This document shows positions 23,801 through 38,800 of a stretch of DNA of 64,000 nucleotides, piece after piece (position 1 is the first letter of the stretch; each line of letters begins with the position of its first letter). The notes beneath the pieces are model-generated. The model had not been told where the DNA came from, ran no database searches, and worked only from the letters and a program-made list of their open reading frames with translations. Both the position numbers and the translations under genes were made by a program. The DNA is from Nematostella vectensis (lineage: Eukaryota; Cnidaria; Anthozoa; Actiniaria; Edwardsiidae): positions 16,044,469 to 16,108,468 of the forward strand of contig NC_064035.1 of the NCBI RefSeq assembly GCF_932526225.1, given 5' to 3'.

Positions 23801-26800
23801 AAGAAATGATAGCCCGTGTACATCAAAAACATATTACTGCAATATGTGGCCATCAATGAAAAGTGGACATGAACGTTTTGACAAGTACTTGTCTCAGTTT
23901 CTTGTTCATCTGATTGGCTGAACAAATACCATCCAAATCTGTAGCCAATCAGAGAACGAGAAACGTGACCAATTCTCTCCAAACAAGTGCTTGTTTTAAA
24001 CACGGTTTATAAATGGATGGACGCACATATGGTAGTAGCCGAGACTCTGATAAAACTGGCTGGCTTACAACTTTAAAAATTATGTAATATATGGGCCTGC
24101 ACCTGTATCCTATAAAGTTTGTTGTCCGTGCGATGTTGAAAGGCATGAACAGGCGTTCCCATAGTCTGCTTACCCATCTAAAAGAGAAAAGGTGAGTTAA
24201 AATAAACTGTCCCAGAGTCGAAACTGTTGTTATCATACTGTACTATCAAACTCTAGGTCATATAATAAGAGGCCTCACCGGACACCGTAGATGGTACATG
24301 TTCCTTATCATGTTGCTATCACCTTCTATCACACTGTAGGTCACATAACAAGAGCTCTCACCTGACACTGGTACATGACACTGGTTCCTTGTGACTTGTT
24401 GACTCTTGACTCCATACTCTTGTCTAGTATGGAGTCATGCTAGCAATGGCACTGAGAATATTTATAGAGTCACTATCACCTAGCATCACACTCTATGTCA
24501 CATAACAAGAGGCCTTACCTGACACTGGTACAAGTTCCTTATCATGTCACTATCACCTAGTATCACTCTCTTATGTCATATAACAAGAGGCCTTACCTGA
24601 CACTAGAACATGTTCCTTATCATGTTGCTATCACCTAGTATCACTCTCTAGGTCATATAACAAGAGGCCTTACCTGACACTGGTACATGTTCCTTATCAT
24701 GTCACTATCACCTAGTATCACTCTCTTATGTCATATAACAAGAGGTCTTACCTGACACTGGTACATGTTCCTTATCATGTTGCTATCACCTAGTATTACA
24801 CTCTGTCACATAACAAAAGGCCTTACCTGACACTGGTACATGTTCCTTATCATGTTGCTATCACCTAGTATCACTCTCTTATGTCATATAACAAGAGGTC
24901 TTACCTGACACTGGTACATGTTCCTTATCATGTTGCTATCACCTAGTATCACTCTCTAGGTCATATAACAAGAGGCCACACCTGACACTGGTACATGTTC
25001 CTTATCATGTTATTATCACCTAGTATCACTCTCTTATGTCATATAACAAGAGGTCTTACCTGACACTGGTACATGTTCCTTATCATGTTGCTATCACCTA
25101 GTATCACTCTCTAGGTCATATAACAAGAGGCCACACCTGACACTGGTACATGTTCCTTATCATGTTATTATCACCTAGTATCACTCTCTTATGTCATATA
25201 ACAAGAGGTCTTACCTGACACTGGAACATGTTCCTTATCATGTTGCTATCACACTGGTACATGTTCCTTATCATGTTGCTATCACCTAGTATTACACTCT
25301 GTCACATAACAAAAGGCCTTACCTGACACTGGTACATGTTCCTCGGGCTCTGGTTGAAGTCTGAGTATGGAGTCATGCTAGCAATGGCACTAAGCATGGC
25401 TGTTGGTTTCAACTCCATGTGGGTGGTCACACCCTCATGCAACTCTTCCTGTACTATTGCTATATCCATATAAACCTAGTCAGGAAGAAAAATGGCAAAT
25501 TACAGAGTGCGTTTTCTGAAGTTTTGGCTTGCTAACTTTGTATTGGGTCACCATATATATAATATATCAATGTAAACAGTGGTAATAGGTAGTACCGTAT
25601 TTACCCACGTATAAGCCGCACTTTTTTCACTCCAAAATGACCTTCAAAATTAGGGTGGGTCGAATTCCACTTTTTATAATTTGGATGGAACGAAGTTGAA
25701 AACAATGGTGATTTTCGTAAGACAATGCCAAAGATAAGGGACAGTCATGGCATTGTTCTTCACGGTAACACTTTGATTTTAGTTCTATTAATCGTTCACT
25801 AACCAACGGCAAATTTGCTTTTTGCGGTACTTTATTTCTTGAATTACTGTAGCTGCAATGAAAGATTTAAACATGTGAATATTGAATTTTTGACTATTTT
25901 GAGCTCAAAACTTTGGGTGCATCTTATACGTGGGTAATTACGGTAATGGGTAAGTCTCCTTTGTAAGTAAATTATTTGCCTACTTAACTCTATTCTCTTT
26001 TGAACTAATCAGTTTATATTTCACATCGATAAGAACATACTTGGTTACTTTCAGTTCAGTAACCTTTTCCCACAATAGTATGCTAATTGTTTTTTTTTTA
26101 ACTCCATGAATGAAATGCAAGATCTTCCACACCATAAGGAAATACATAGCTCATCCTTGTCTAGATGTCTCGCTTTCACTTTTACATCGAAATAGCCATG
26201 GTTAGCTCCAGCTACAGTACAATGTACTATACCTGTTCAAATGAACCTATCATTTCTATTTTATTGACTGCGAGGTTGAGAACTGGGCGCATCATCCTGG
26301 CAGGCGAACTGAAGATAAATAGTCCTGGGTACTGACTAGCGACCTTTGTTATAGGGACCAGACAGATCTCTAGAAATTGTGGCACCTGGATTGAAGAAGA
26401 AAAAATATTTGGTATGTTGTAACATTGGTGTTTATTATTAAACTTCAACAGTGCACTATATACATTAGAGTGGCGTTCAACATTAAGGAGATTCGATACA
26501 GTTTCCCGAATGCCCAACCATCCTGTCAATCAAAACTCGTATCTTCTGCTACAGGGATCGGATCATCAAACTATTTGGCCATGCCATGTAGCTAGGGATA
26601 AACTTTATGAACAATTAACATTTGTTTACAAACATTTGTTTACATTGCTGTTTCTATGGCAACGGAATGGAGAACCCGTTAAATTCACTATTCGTGAAGT
26701 GCTGTTCGCTACAGGGAATTTTTTAACAAATAAAGTATAGGATACTACTGTACATCAGACCTTGGTCGACACTTAGAGGAAGTTTTATTAAAATCTATAA

Positions 26801-29800
26801 GAGGAATTCTGAGATATTGGCGTATTTTTATTTTCACTGTTACTCTGTTATTTATCTACTTTGAAATTCGCCTCTGAAAAAAATCCATATGCGCTTGAAA
26901 TGCCCATTTTCAAAAAATCCAATCGCTTACTTACAACCCTTCAACGTAGCTCAAAGTTAACCCGAATGTTGCTCAATATATTAATTTTATTCTACAAAAA
27001 CGACGAAAAAATTAATTGGCCAAATTTTATTTGGCGGCCAAAAAAGCAAAATGTTCAATTTCTTCATTTTGAAAGAATCATATCGTCCCCGGAACGGCCC
27101 CTAAAACTTACGATCAACAAATCTGATTGCTTTCATTTTTGGTAGGCTATTAGAAATAAGAGGCAGCTAAATAATAATGGTAAAAAAATCCTTGCCCGCG
27201 TATGGATTTTTTTCAGGGGCGAATTTTAAAGTAGGTAAATAACAGAGTGACTGAAAATAAAAATATGCCAATAGATTTTAATAAAAGTGTCTACTAAGGT
27301 CTGATGTACAATATCCTATAGCTTATTTATTAAAAATTTCCCTGTAGCGAACACGCGAATAGTGAATTTAACGGGTTTGCCGTTCCGTTGCCATAGAAAC
27401 AGCAATGTAAACACATGTTACATTTTTTAAAGTTCATCTCTAGCTACATGGCATGGCCAAATAGTTTGATGATTCTATCCCTGTAGAAGAAGATAAGAGT
27501 TGTGATTGACAGGAAGGTTGGAGATTCGGGATACTGTATCGAATCTCCTTAAACTTAAACAGTGCACCATATGAGTCTCCTTTTTCTATCATGTACTTAT
27601 ATTTGCGACTACACCAAAAATATGACTATGAATATACACTCACCCTTTCCTCTCCCAAGACTTTCATTATCCTCAAACGATTAGCAAGAGTTGGTGCCAG
27701 ATCTCTGTCGACACTCCCTAGGACACGGCCGTCCATCACCACAGGATAATAATTCTTATAGTCACCAGGAACTGGAGCATCAACTGGAATCATTCCCATG
27801 GTGCATAGCAGTCGTAGCATGTGGGCTACTAGAGGTACCACATTCACAACCTAGCATAAAGTGAACAGCAACTTTAGCAAAACTACACATGCCACAGAGT
27901 TTAGAGCCTAAAATACAGAAACAGTATTTGTAAATTTTAAACCCGAAGCTTGATTTCACAGTCAGTAAGATCTCTTAAAACCGGTCTAGTTGTATAAAGT
28001 CATACAATGCAACACAATAACACTATCATTTGTTAAAAAAAAGGTGATAAAAAACTCAAGCAATGTAGCAATACATTGATGGCCTCTGATGGATTATTGT
28101 TTGATCAATCCATAATATCCCGCATTCAGTAGAAACATTGATAAAATAACAAGGTAACTTTAGTCATGCCATTTACCCCAGCAAAATGTGCATTTTGCGG
28201 TGACATTTTTTCCTAGAATAGGCGCACACAGAAAACATATTGTGAAACTTCCTTTGATTGAAACCCTGAAATCGTCACTCATTGGCATGGTGCTCCATTT
28301 CATTTGAGATTTCAAGATAAGAAACCATCATGTACCTGACAACCAGCAGCTAAATGATTCAGCAGGCCACAGGGTGCACCATCGGGTGTGTGGACAGGGC
28401 ACAGAAACCCTAAAATATCAATATGGAATGCCTATTGTAAATGACAATGGGGCCAAGGGAATAGAAACAACATTTATAGTAACTGCTGAATTGTTTTTTT
28501 GTGGTACTGTGAATATCATTTCTAGAGGTTTAATGCATATTGAAATATGGGCTAAACCATGCAAAAAGAGTTAATTCAATAATCGTCCATCAGAGTGTGA
28601 GCGAAAAACTCACCCCAAGCCTCAGGCAAAAGCTTCCTGACAGATGTTGTTCTCATTTGGGAAAAGAAAGCTCCTCTATGGATGCACCGGAAGTGAGATA
28701 GGAATCGGAAGTAATTCAGCCTATCCGCCACCACAGTAAACCCAGATATCTTTAAGGAGCAACAATTGTTTATGATGGTAACAGTTGAAACCAAAACTCC
28801 AAATTTGCAGTCTGATGAGCAATGTGATGTTATGCTATATAAATAAATACAAATTAAAGTAAAAATATTATTAAATAGGGATTTTATAGCCATCATTTTC
28901 TACTCAGTTAACACCTAAATCCCTGATAATAAGAATTAAGAATGCCCATGTTGAATTTGAGGAACAAGCTCCTCATGGGCCCATAGTCTCCCACACTTGG
29001 TATTTTGCTAGGATGACAGCGTGGTGGATGAGACTCTTTCAGGTCCCTAGAGTTATCTTGATAGCAGGCTTTGGCAGCTTCTAATAGGAGGAATACTTCC
29101 TGTGTTACCTGTTGTAATGCTAGACCTGACTTGGATATCAAGTTGCCTGTGGCCAAAAAGTACTCCATCTGATGAGAGATACTTGGGGCATGCTGCACCG
29201 CTTGTAGAATGGAGGCTGAAAGAATACACACACATACATCAAATTAGGAGGCACTGAAGAATCAATGTAACATAACCATCACCGATTCGTGGGTATCAAA
29301 TTAATGTGCCAATTCAAATAATCACAATAAAACAAGGTTTAAAAAAACTTTAGTTTTCTTGTTTACAGTTTATTTTAGCATCTCTGGTAGGCTATGTGCA
29401 CGATGTTGATACTCAACGGCGGAGTAGTGACCCTACTCGAATAAATTAACAAATATTTTGCCAAATGTTGCTCTTCACTATGAAATAATTAGCTCCAAGG
29501 GTGTTATAATGTTTAATGTTTACAAGGAAAAAGAATTGAGCTTAAACATATTCAACGCAAGAGTAAGCAATCGCATTTTGTCGGCGTAATTGTGATAATG
29601 ACGCGAAAATAGTGTAACATTTGCAAAGTGTCGAAACAAACCGGCGCGATAATTTTTTTCTCGCTCCGCTTTATCGACAATCTTACATGTTTCTAAAATC
29701 AACATTAGTTGCTCTTTCCATTGCTGTGTTACCCATTGATGTAGGATGATCGATAAGGGAGCAGTTGAACAATAAATGCGTAACGACCACATGCCCCCCC

Positions 29801-32800
29801 GAGAGAGCACGCAAAGTTTGGATGTCAATATCGTATATATTAAAACTTGTTAACGTCAAGACTTACCAACTCAAGGATTCAACATGAGATGATATATCCA
29901 AATCCGCTGTATATAATATGCAACATTTTTCTTACCCGGTCAAACTTAGTTTCGAATAAGCGCACTAACTAACCGCTTAAGCGACTGATCCGTAGGAAAA
30001 AAGAACAATCTGTATTCCGACACGGGGGTAGCAGTTGAAAGTAGCATACGATGTGTGGTACTAATCTTCCAATAAATAATATACTTTTCGTTTATAGTAC
30101 AGAAACTGTAAGGTTGAATGTAAATTCAAGTATCAGGGAAGCTGGAACGTGTCTCGGCTTTTCTGAACCCTGAAAACGTAGTTTTAATTTCCTTTTTTAG
30201 CTTATATAAGCACGCCAGTGTATCCTGGATTTCTCACTTTCATCACGCTTTTTGACAGCTTATTGTCAAATAATAATTAGAAAAACATTTCGGGCTGCAT
30301 TATGTTATCTCATTAAAAGCCGCCAAAGTTTTATCGCACACCTTTGGTATGCGAGCGCTTCCTTATGCTGTGTTTACACTTGAGCGTCCAGCCTAGGTTG
30401 AGTAACTACCCAACCTAGGTTAGATTTGAAGTGTGTGTGAACACGGTCCAAATAGCCACTTATATGCCGGCAATTACAAAGGATCTGCAACCTAGGTTTG
30501 GTTGAGCTCAACCATTCCAGGAGGCATGGTTGAGCGTACTCAACCAAGGTTACAGGTAAGTCTGTTGACAGTTCTTGTCAGCTATCGCTTTTCGATGTCA
30601 GTCATTTCTCAAATAGTGTTTACTCAATAGCCATGAGATTACCACATCTTTTTGAGATCCGCACATTTTGCTGGACATTTTACACAATACTTTACAACAA
30701 ACTAGTTTCCAAGTCAAGCGACTGCGAATCCCTAACGTACTAGTGCAAACAATATTAACAAAAACGACAAACATCAGAGAAAACATCAGGCAAGGTGATC
30801 CCTAAAAGATCATCTTGAATTATAGCGAATCTTGTAAGCGGAAGCCACCACAGAATAACAAGAACAGCCAGAAAAATCCCAATTATCGCAGAAGCAATTT
30901 GACCTCAGGATTCAAATTGATAACACCGGCGCTGTTCCAGCTCAATGATCAGCCGAGGTTAAGTTTTCAAGTGTAAACACATTTCTCCTAACCGGGGTTC
31001 AGTTAACCACAAACTGAACCTAGGTTGATGCTTAAGTGTAAACACAGCATAAGCTATCAAATACCATGCACTTGAATGAGCCCTTTTGGTAATTGATATA
31101 CGTAACATCCGTTTTGTGTATCGTCGTAGTTAATTAAAGTGACCCAACAGCTGAATAGGACTTTACACCTCGATTTCTATAGAACGAGCCAGTAAATACA
31201 ATGAACATGGAAATTTCTTATATCCCGGGTATTCTAAAGTTTAGCTAATGAAACGGTTTTTAGATAATAACATAGGAAGTTCTTTTGGAAGCATTTTCGT
31301 TTTGTGCGTCTTCACAAGCTCACTGTAATGGAAGATGTCAACAGCCAATTAACCTACTGTTGTTTAGACAGTTGTTGCGCTAAATAAAGAGTCAGTAGTT
31401 TGAGACTCTTGAGTCAGTAACACGTTCGAGGCTCTTGGCTTTTGCAAGATAATTGTAATCGTCTATAATTAATCTAAAACTCCTGCTACCGTTTTGACAG
31501 TGAGTAAATGCGCGTTTCACGATCAAACTCGTAGAAGCTATTGTACTATTTTTCTTGATGGCAAAACTTATAGTTGTGTTCTCGAGCTCTCGTGATTCTT
31601 CTTGTCCTCTATTTAATGAATATCGAGACACGGTTGGATCGTATGCTAGCCTGAGTTAACTTCATCAACATCGTCAACATCGTTCGAAACACACGATTTA
31701 AACGGCCGGACAGTGCAAGGTCTTGTTTAGAGAGTACATGCACCGGTTTTTTAAGAATGGTTGGACTGTGCAAGGTTTAGTTTAAGAGCTTTGAAAGAAG
31801 TGTGCACACACAGGGTTATTTAAATTATCGAACCATGCACAGTTTTGATTTAAAGCTTGGAAGAAGCGTGTACACATCTAAAACCAAACGTGCACGGTAC
31901 TTCGGTTGGAAGACGAGAACCGTGCTTGGATCGGGAACCCGCTTCAAACCCAGGCCATAGTGCGCTTCAATACGCATGTTATACGGTTGGGTACCAACAT
32001 CGTGCACGTAGCCGGTAGGTTTTCCTATTTCTAAACCCTTTTACCCTATCAAGTGAAAATCCTGAATCCTCCTCACTGCCCTCAGGGATATGATATAATC
32101 AAGAATTTGTAGTGGAAAGGTAATAATGACCTGAATTGACATTGAAGTCATGAGGCTTGTTTTTAGATGCCTTTTCAAGACTGGAGCCAACAACTTGGAG
32201 CATCATCTCCAGTTTTTCCTGAATAACATATAAATTTTGGTTTCTGGTTTGCTTAAAAAAATGATGGGGATGGTGCTCCTAACGGAATGTACTGCATATG
32301 GTTTGCATACATGGATTTATTTGATTAGTCCCAGTCAAATGAATTTCAATAATACATGAATTACACATTGACAATGACATTGTCTGTAATACAAACAGCA
32401 GGCCCATTGCCAAGATTTGAGGGGGAATAGTCTGGTTTGTTTGTCCATTTAGAAGAACATTTCCTCTTTCTCTCTTGTAGTGGTTCTTTTTCTTATTAGA
32501 GCTCGAGTCCAGATGGGGAATGAACAGTGACCCCCCCCCCCTCCCCATATATATGATGCATCACACCAGAAGGGTGAGAAAAGAGTGCCGGCTATTATTG
32601 AAAAGAAATTGAATACAACACATTCAAAAACTTTGTGAAGTACAGCAAGTCAATGATGAAGAAGGAATGGGGGGTTACCTTAAGAACCATCAGATACAGG
32701 TGGCCACCCAGTAGGACCTCTTGGTTCATGGGGCTGTCAGCTGATTCTGCACAGCATTTCTCAAGGGCTAGTGCATACAACTTGCGGGTCATCAGACTGA

Positions 32801-35800
32801 AAAAAAGGGCAATAAATGTATGTGCCTGTAATGTTATCATATGCTTCTAGGTTTTTCTTTTATTAGTATAATTGTATTAGCAGGGGAACTGTATGTATTT
32901 TTGTACAAGATAATAAATATGTTAGAACCCCCAGAAAATCTCAATAAAGCTTTGCAACTTGATTTCCTGTTGAAAGGAATCCAATATGGGTGAAAAAAAT
33001 CTTACAGTACATACTTTGGTTGTCAGCCTGTGTGATTGGCACATATTACAACCACTAAATACTGTACGTCAATAACTTACCATAAAGTTAAATGAGCATA
33101 ACTTAGAATGGGAATGGAATATAGCCATTTTCAAGTTTATTCATACAAGCTGCCTCAGAAGCTTGTATAACAGACCCAAAAATCTTTAGATTATTTAGAT
33201 ATTTTTTCTTCTTGTGATTCTAAGCTTGCACTTCGTAATGATCAAACCCAAAAGTATATTTGAAGGCTAGTTTCTGTATACCTTCAGTTGTCAATACTTA
33301 CATAAGTAAATTGAATTTGTCCGCATTGGTATCTAAATGAATGCAAATACACTGCCTGAAAAAAAAAACACTTTTAGGTCCAGGGATCTTTTGAGGCAAA
33401 CATTTTTGCAGTCTTAAAACATTAATAACGAATAATAATGTCTAATACTAACTGAATTAGGTACTGTGCCACTGCCTCATCAGAAAACCAATCTGGAAGT
33501 CTCATCTTCACTCTAAACCTCAACCCTGAAAGGTGTCCCAAAGTTTCAATTAGTAATATATAGTGTTGCACTTGAATATCAGTACTTCTTTTAATGTTCC
33601 ATTAGCTAGACCATGGTATCAATCAGCTCAAGGAATGCTAGTACTACAGTTCTTACCGATGTACTCAAGAACACTCTTCTGATTCACAGCACCCTCCTCT
33701 TGTGCCGTCCGCAGCATCATAGCTACACAACTAGAGCGCAATGATAGACTCTGAGACATTCAAGTAATATAATGTAACTGATTACTTGAACATACTGATT
33801 CTTGAAAAAAAATCAGCCAATCACCTTCCTTGCAGCTGGAAGCTGATTTAGGGGGCGAAGTTTTAATGTGGTCACATCAAGTCTGAGCACAGCTTTAAGA
33901 TTTTTCAGAAGAGAGGAAAACGAGAGAACCCTATAAAAGATCTTCTAAGGTAAACGAGGGAATGAACCAACCAACTCAACCCTTGCTTACATTAGGACAT
34001 AAACTTGGAAACCAGTAGAAGAAAGGCACTGCCCCTTAATAGCCATGCACTACCAACAGCATCATCAAGGCTCAGAACAATACTCTGCTATTTTGTCATA
34101 GGTGTAGTTCTTATTTTAATATTGTATGAACCATTTCTCAAGCCTTTATGTACTTAATGTAAGGTATAAGGCTATGGGTATAAAAATAATATGTCAAAAA
34201 ACATGGAATCAAATAAAAGGTTCAGGAACCAGTCATCCATGTCCTCTCTGAGTGATGTATGTACTGTACAGAAGCTAAAACCATCCATATGCATTACATT
34301 AACTTACTCTTTCCAAAATGTATTGTTTTCCTCAGCTTTGATAAGCTCTCTATAAATGTGTTGATCCGTCACATTCATTAATGCCTATGACATTTGCACA
34401 CAAAAAAAAACCTTTTAAGAACATGGTATACACTGCAGTTGTCTGCTTTCCAAAAAAAAAAAAACATGCAGCAAACTTTGGGACATGTAATCACCATACC
34501 TTGAGTATAAATACCACCGGAACATAGTAAAGCTCCTTCCGATAGGCTATACACATCATCACATTGCCATCATTCAAGTAATGAAGAGTCATGTTCTAGA
34601 GCAGAAAAAATCTCAAAATAAATGTGAAGGATTGTGTGTGCATGGCTTTGAGAGAAAGGGACATCTACAGTATAGTAGAAGCTTATACTAATGCAAATAT
34701 CTACTGTAATGGCGTCTACTGTAATGGCGTCTACTGTAATGGCGTCTACTGTTATGGCGTCTACTGTAATGGCGTGTACTGTAATGGCGTGTACTGTAAT
34801 GGCGTCTACTGTAATGGCGTCTACTGTAATGGCGTCTACTGTAATGGCGTCGACTGTAATGGTGTCGACTGTAATGGCGTTGACTGTAATGGCGTCGACT
34901 GTAATGGCGTCGACTGTAATGGCGTCGACTGTAATGGCATCTACTGTAATGGCGTCTACTGTAATGGCGTCGACTGTAATGGCGTCTACTGTAATGGCGG
35001 GGGTGGCTTGGGAGGAGCTAAAACCCTTAACATTCTTTTTTTTTAAAGTTGTGTATTGCTTTCTAGAGTATTGGTGAAAGAATTGAAAACCAAATGTTTT
35101 TTTTGTATTTCAGAGCTCCTTTGCTCTTAATGCCATTGAGTGCAAATATCAAAACTGAAAGAAAAAGTCCCACTCCCAATTTCTTTTACACACTCATTCT
35201 TTGACTAACCACAGCACTCTGATCTCCCTTGACTGATCTCATTTGCACTCCATATTCAGTATAAAATGAGCCTCTTCCCTTCCAAGAAGGCCTAATAATG
35301 GCCAATGGCTGAAAAAAGCAAAAAGAAGTAGTAAATTTGAATAAGTCACATGGTCACATTGAATAAGTCGCATGGTAGGATCTTAGGGTGGTAGATGATA
35401 AGACCTTAGAGTGTCTTACATAGTTCCTTCTTGGCAAGATAAGCATCCTAATGATCTTTTCAATTCCGTTGACAATAAAGTATCCTCCAGCTTCCTGGAA
35501 AAGAAGAAAATAAACATATAATGTAAATAGGCAGTGAATGACAGAATGGGTAAAGCTCATTTAAGGCATACGATGGCATTAACTATCATATCAAACATGC
35601 ATCTGTGTATTTCCTGTATGAAAATAATGAGTAGTGAATCAAACCAAACAATCAAAACTTTCCTTGAAATTTGATTCATTCTGAAACAAGATAAGGATTT
35701 TATATTCTACAGGAGGTTGCAAAACAACAATTTCAGGTGTACTGTAAATTGTATACAGACTTCAAGAGGTCTTAAAGTCTGAATGACCATGTCGAATTGA

Positions 35801-38800
35801 GCATGATGGAATATTATTTAACACAAAACCTGTTCCTATTCCTGTTCAAATTAATCAAATGCAATGCTGATTTGAATGTTTTTTAGGTTTTTTTGCACTG
35901 ACACATAATATAATCAGACTTTATCAGCACAGCCAAGCTGACTGGTGACGCTTGCTACAGTAAAAACCAAACTGACTGAAACACAAACTTTACCATGTAT
36001 TTTACCCTAGAATTACAGACACTAACTCAAAACAATGACATACAGTATACAGTAGTGGGTGGTATCCTTTAACCAGAAACAGGTGGGTGTTCAACCCACA
36101 AAAAGAATGTTTTTTTTTCAGTCTTGGCACCACAGGAGCTAGTGGCACCATTAGCAACTTAGCGCATTACACCTTACCTGTGATTCTTCATTTTTCCTGA
36201 CAAGCTCTTTTGGTGAAAGATTGGCCAAAGAGCAGTTATTTGACTGTAAAGAGTGAAAATAAATTCAAGAAGACAAATAGAACAACATTAAGGACATCAG
36301 CTGGTAAACTACTGTATATTAGGGTGAGCGCGTAGACAAGGCTCTCTGGAAAATGTTACAGCCAATTTACATACCAATTTACTTGTGCTTTTTTTTGCGA
36401 TTTCACAAAGGCTTGTGAGCTAATAATTCGACACCTTTTGTGCTCAAAACGTTTCCCAACTAATGCTGTCTTTACACTTGAGCGTCCAACCTAGGTTGAG
36501 TAACTACCCAACCTAGGTTAGATTTAAAGTGTGTGTGAACACGGTCAAAATAGCCACTTATGTGCCGGCAATTACAAAGGATCCGCAACCTAGGTTCGGT
36601 TGAGCTCAACCATTCCAAGAGGCATGGTTGAGCATACTCAACCAAGGTTACAGGCAAATCTGTTGACAGTTCGTGTCAGCTATCGCTTTCCGATGTCAGT
36701 CATTTCTCAAATAGTGTTTACTCAATAATCATGAGATTACCACATCTTTTTGAGATCCTCACATTTTGCTACCCTGGTTCCAGAGCCTCGAACGTCTCTC
36801 TATTTATAGAACCAGGGTAGCATTTTGCTGGACATTTTACACAATACTTTACAACAAACTAGTTTCAAAGTCAAGAGACTGCGAATCCCTAACGTACTAG
36901 CGCAAACAATAAAAACAAAAACGACAAACATCAGAGAAAACATCAGGCAAGGTGGTCCCTAAGAGATCATCTTGAATTATAGTGAATCTTGAAAGTGGAA
37001 GCCACCTCAGAATAACAAGAACGGCCAGAAAAATCCCAATAATTGCAGCAGCAGTTTGACCTCAGAATTCAAATTGATAACACCGGCGCTGTTCCAGGTG
37101 AATGATCAACCGAGGTTAAGTTTTCAAGTGTAAACACATTTCTCCTAACCGGGGTTCAGTTAACCACAAACTGAACCTAGGTTGACGCTCAAGTGTAAAC
37201 ACAGCATAAGGCACTCTTGCTACCATAACTTTGCTGTTTACCCAGAGCCTTGTACACATACATGCAAATGCCCCAGTCCTGAAAAAATGTTCCAAAAAGG
37301 CAAAAACAGAATTGAACAACAACAAATAATAATGAAAAATAATAAAAATGTCCAGTACCCACCTTAACCATAAGTGGTATTGCTGCAATGACTTTGGTAA
37401 CACTACCCTGTGGCACGTTATCAATCTTCCACTGTAAAGTCACTTGTAGCTTTGAACAGTAGGTTGATCCCTTCTCTCGGCACTAAACAGCATCACATAA
37501 CATTCCAAATTTTAAGGAAGAAAAAAAAAGGCATATTTGAGTACATTTCTTTACCTCTGTAGGGAAAACTTTCATCTGTGTTGTGTGGATGTTCTTTTCT
37601 GAGACAGTGGGTATTCCAATGGTTGCATCCTGTTGGAAAATAATCAAAATGACTTTTTAAGTGAATATGGTATGTCCTGGAGTTTCTAGAAGAGAACTCC
37701 AGGACATACCTAGACTAACAGAGTAGACAGAAAATTTACCCTTTAAAAGCCAGGAAAGCAAAAGTGGCTGAAATGTTTAATTTTCATTTAAAAAAAAAGA
37801 ATGATGTCACAATGGTCACCTAGTTAAGAGTTGCCATTTCTAGCTAGGGTTGGGTATAGGGGATGTGCTTCCCTTTCGATAGGAGTAGAATTAGGTTACT
37901 AATTAACGTTAGACTAACATTAGCTAGGATTGGGTATCTTGGACACCCTCCCCTCTTAGCTAGGGGTGGACATAGGGGACATGCTCCACTCTTAGCTAGG
38001 GGTGGACATATGGGACACCCTTCCCTCTTAGCTAGGGGTGGACATAGGGGACGTGCTCCCCTCTTAGCTAGGGGTGGACATAGGGGACATCCTCCCCTCT
38101 TAGGGTGGACATAGGGGACATGCTACCCTCTTAGCTAGGGGTGGACATAGGGGACATGCTCCACTCTTAGCTAGGGGTGGACATATGGGACACCCTTCCC
38201 TCTTAGCTAGGGGTGACATAGGGGACGTGCTCCCCTCTTAGCTAGGGGTGGACATAGGGGACATCCTCCCCTCTTAGCTAGGGGTGGACATAGGGGACGT
38301 GCTCCCCTCTTAGCCAGGGGTGGACATAGGGGACGTGCTCCCCTCTTAGCTAGGGGTGGACATAGGGGACATCCTCCCCTCTTAGCTAGGGGTGGACATA
38401 TGGGACACCCTTCCCTCTTAGCTAGGGGTGGACATAGGGGACGTGCTCCCCTCTTAGCTAGGGGTGGACATAGGGGACATCCTCCCCTCTTAGCTAGGGG
38501 TGGACATAGGGGACATGCGCCCCTCTTAGGGTGGACATAGGGGACATGCTCCCCTCTTAGCTAGGGGTGGACATAGGGGACATCCTCCCCTCTTAGCTAG
38601 GGGTGGACATAGGGGACATCCTCCCCTCTTAGCTAGGGTGGACATAGGGGACGCCCTCCCATCTTAGCTAGGGGTGGACATAGGGGACATGCTCCCCTCT
38701 TAGCTAGGGGTGGACATAGGGGACGCCTTCCCCTCTTAGCTAGGGGTGGGCATAGGGGACATCCTCCCCTCTTAGCTAGGGGTGGACATAGGGGGCACCC

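Larger units (their letters stand above)
21431..29215 (-). other. POLR1B: POLR1B exons 16-25 (exon map)
   Basis: Exons in order: 29109-29215, 28614-28749, 28336-28409, 27644-27850, 26233-26385, 25323-25475, 24103-24177, 23669-23770, 22059-22200, 21431-21527. They encode the fork and the start of the hybrid-binding region: [15 protein letters not shown] (16), [20 protein letters not shown] (17), [20 protein letters not shown] (18), [17 protein letters not shown] (21), [20 protein letters not shown] (22), [20 protein letters not shown] (24). Confidence 0.92.

Noticed and set aside
29520-29828. 102-codon minus-strand open frame in POLR1B intron 15
   Set aside because: No recognised motif, no splice partners in phase, and it lies in AT-rich intron DNA; coding status cannot be supported.
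34624-35077. Two overlapping open frames ([10 protein letters not shown] and [10 protein letters not shown] repeats)
   Set aside because: Translation of a 15-bp minisatellite in POLR1B intron 8, with no unique domain.
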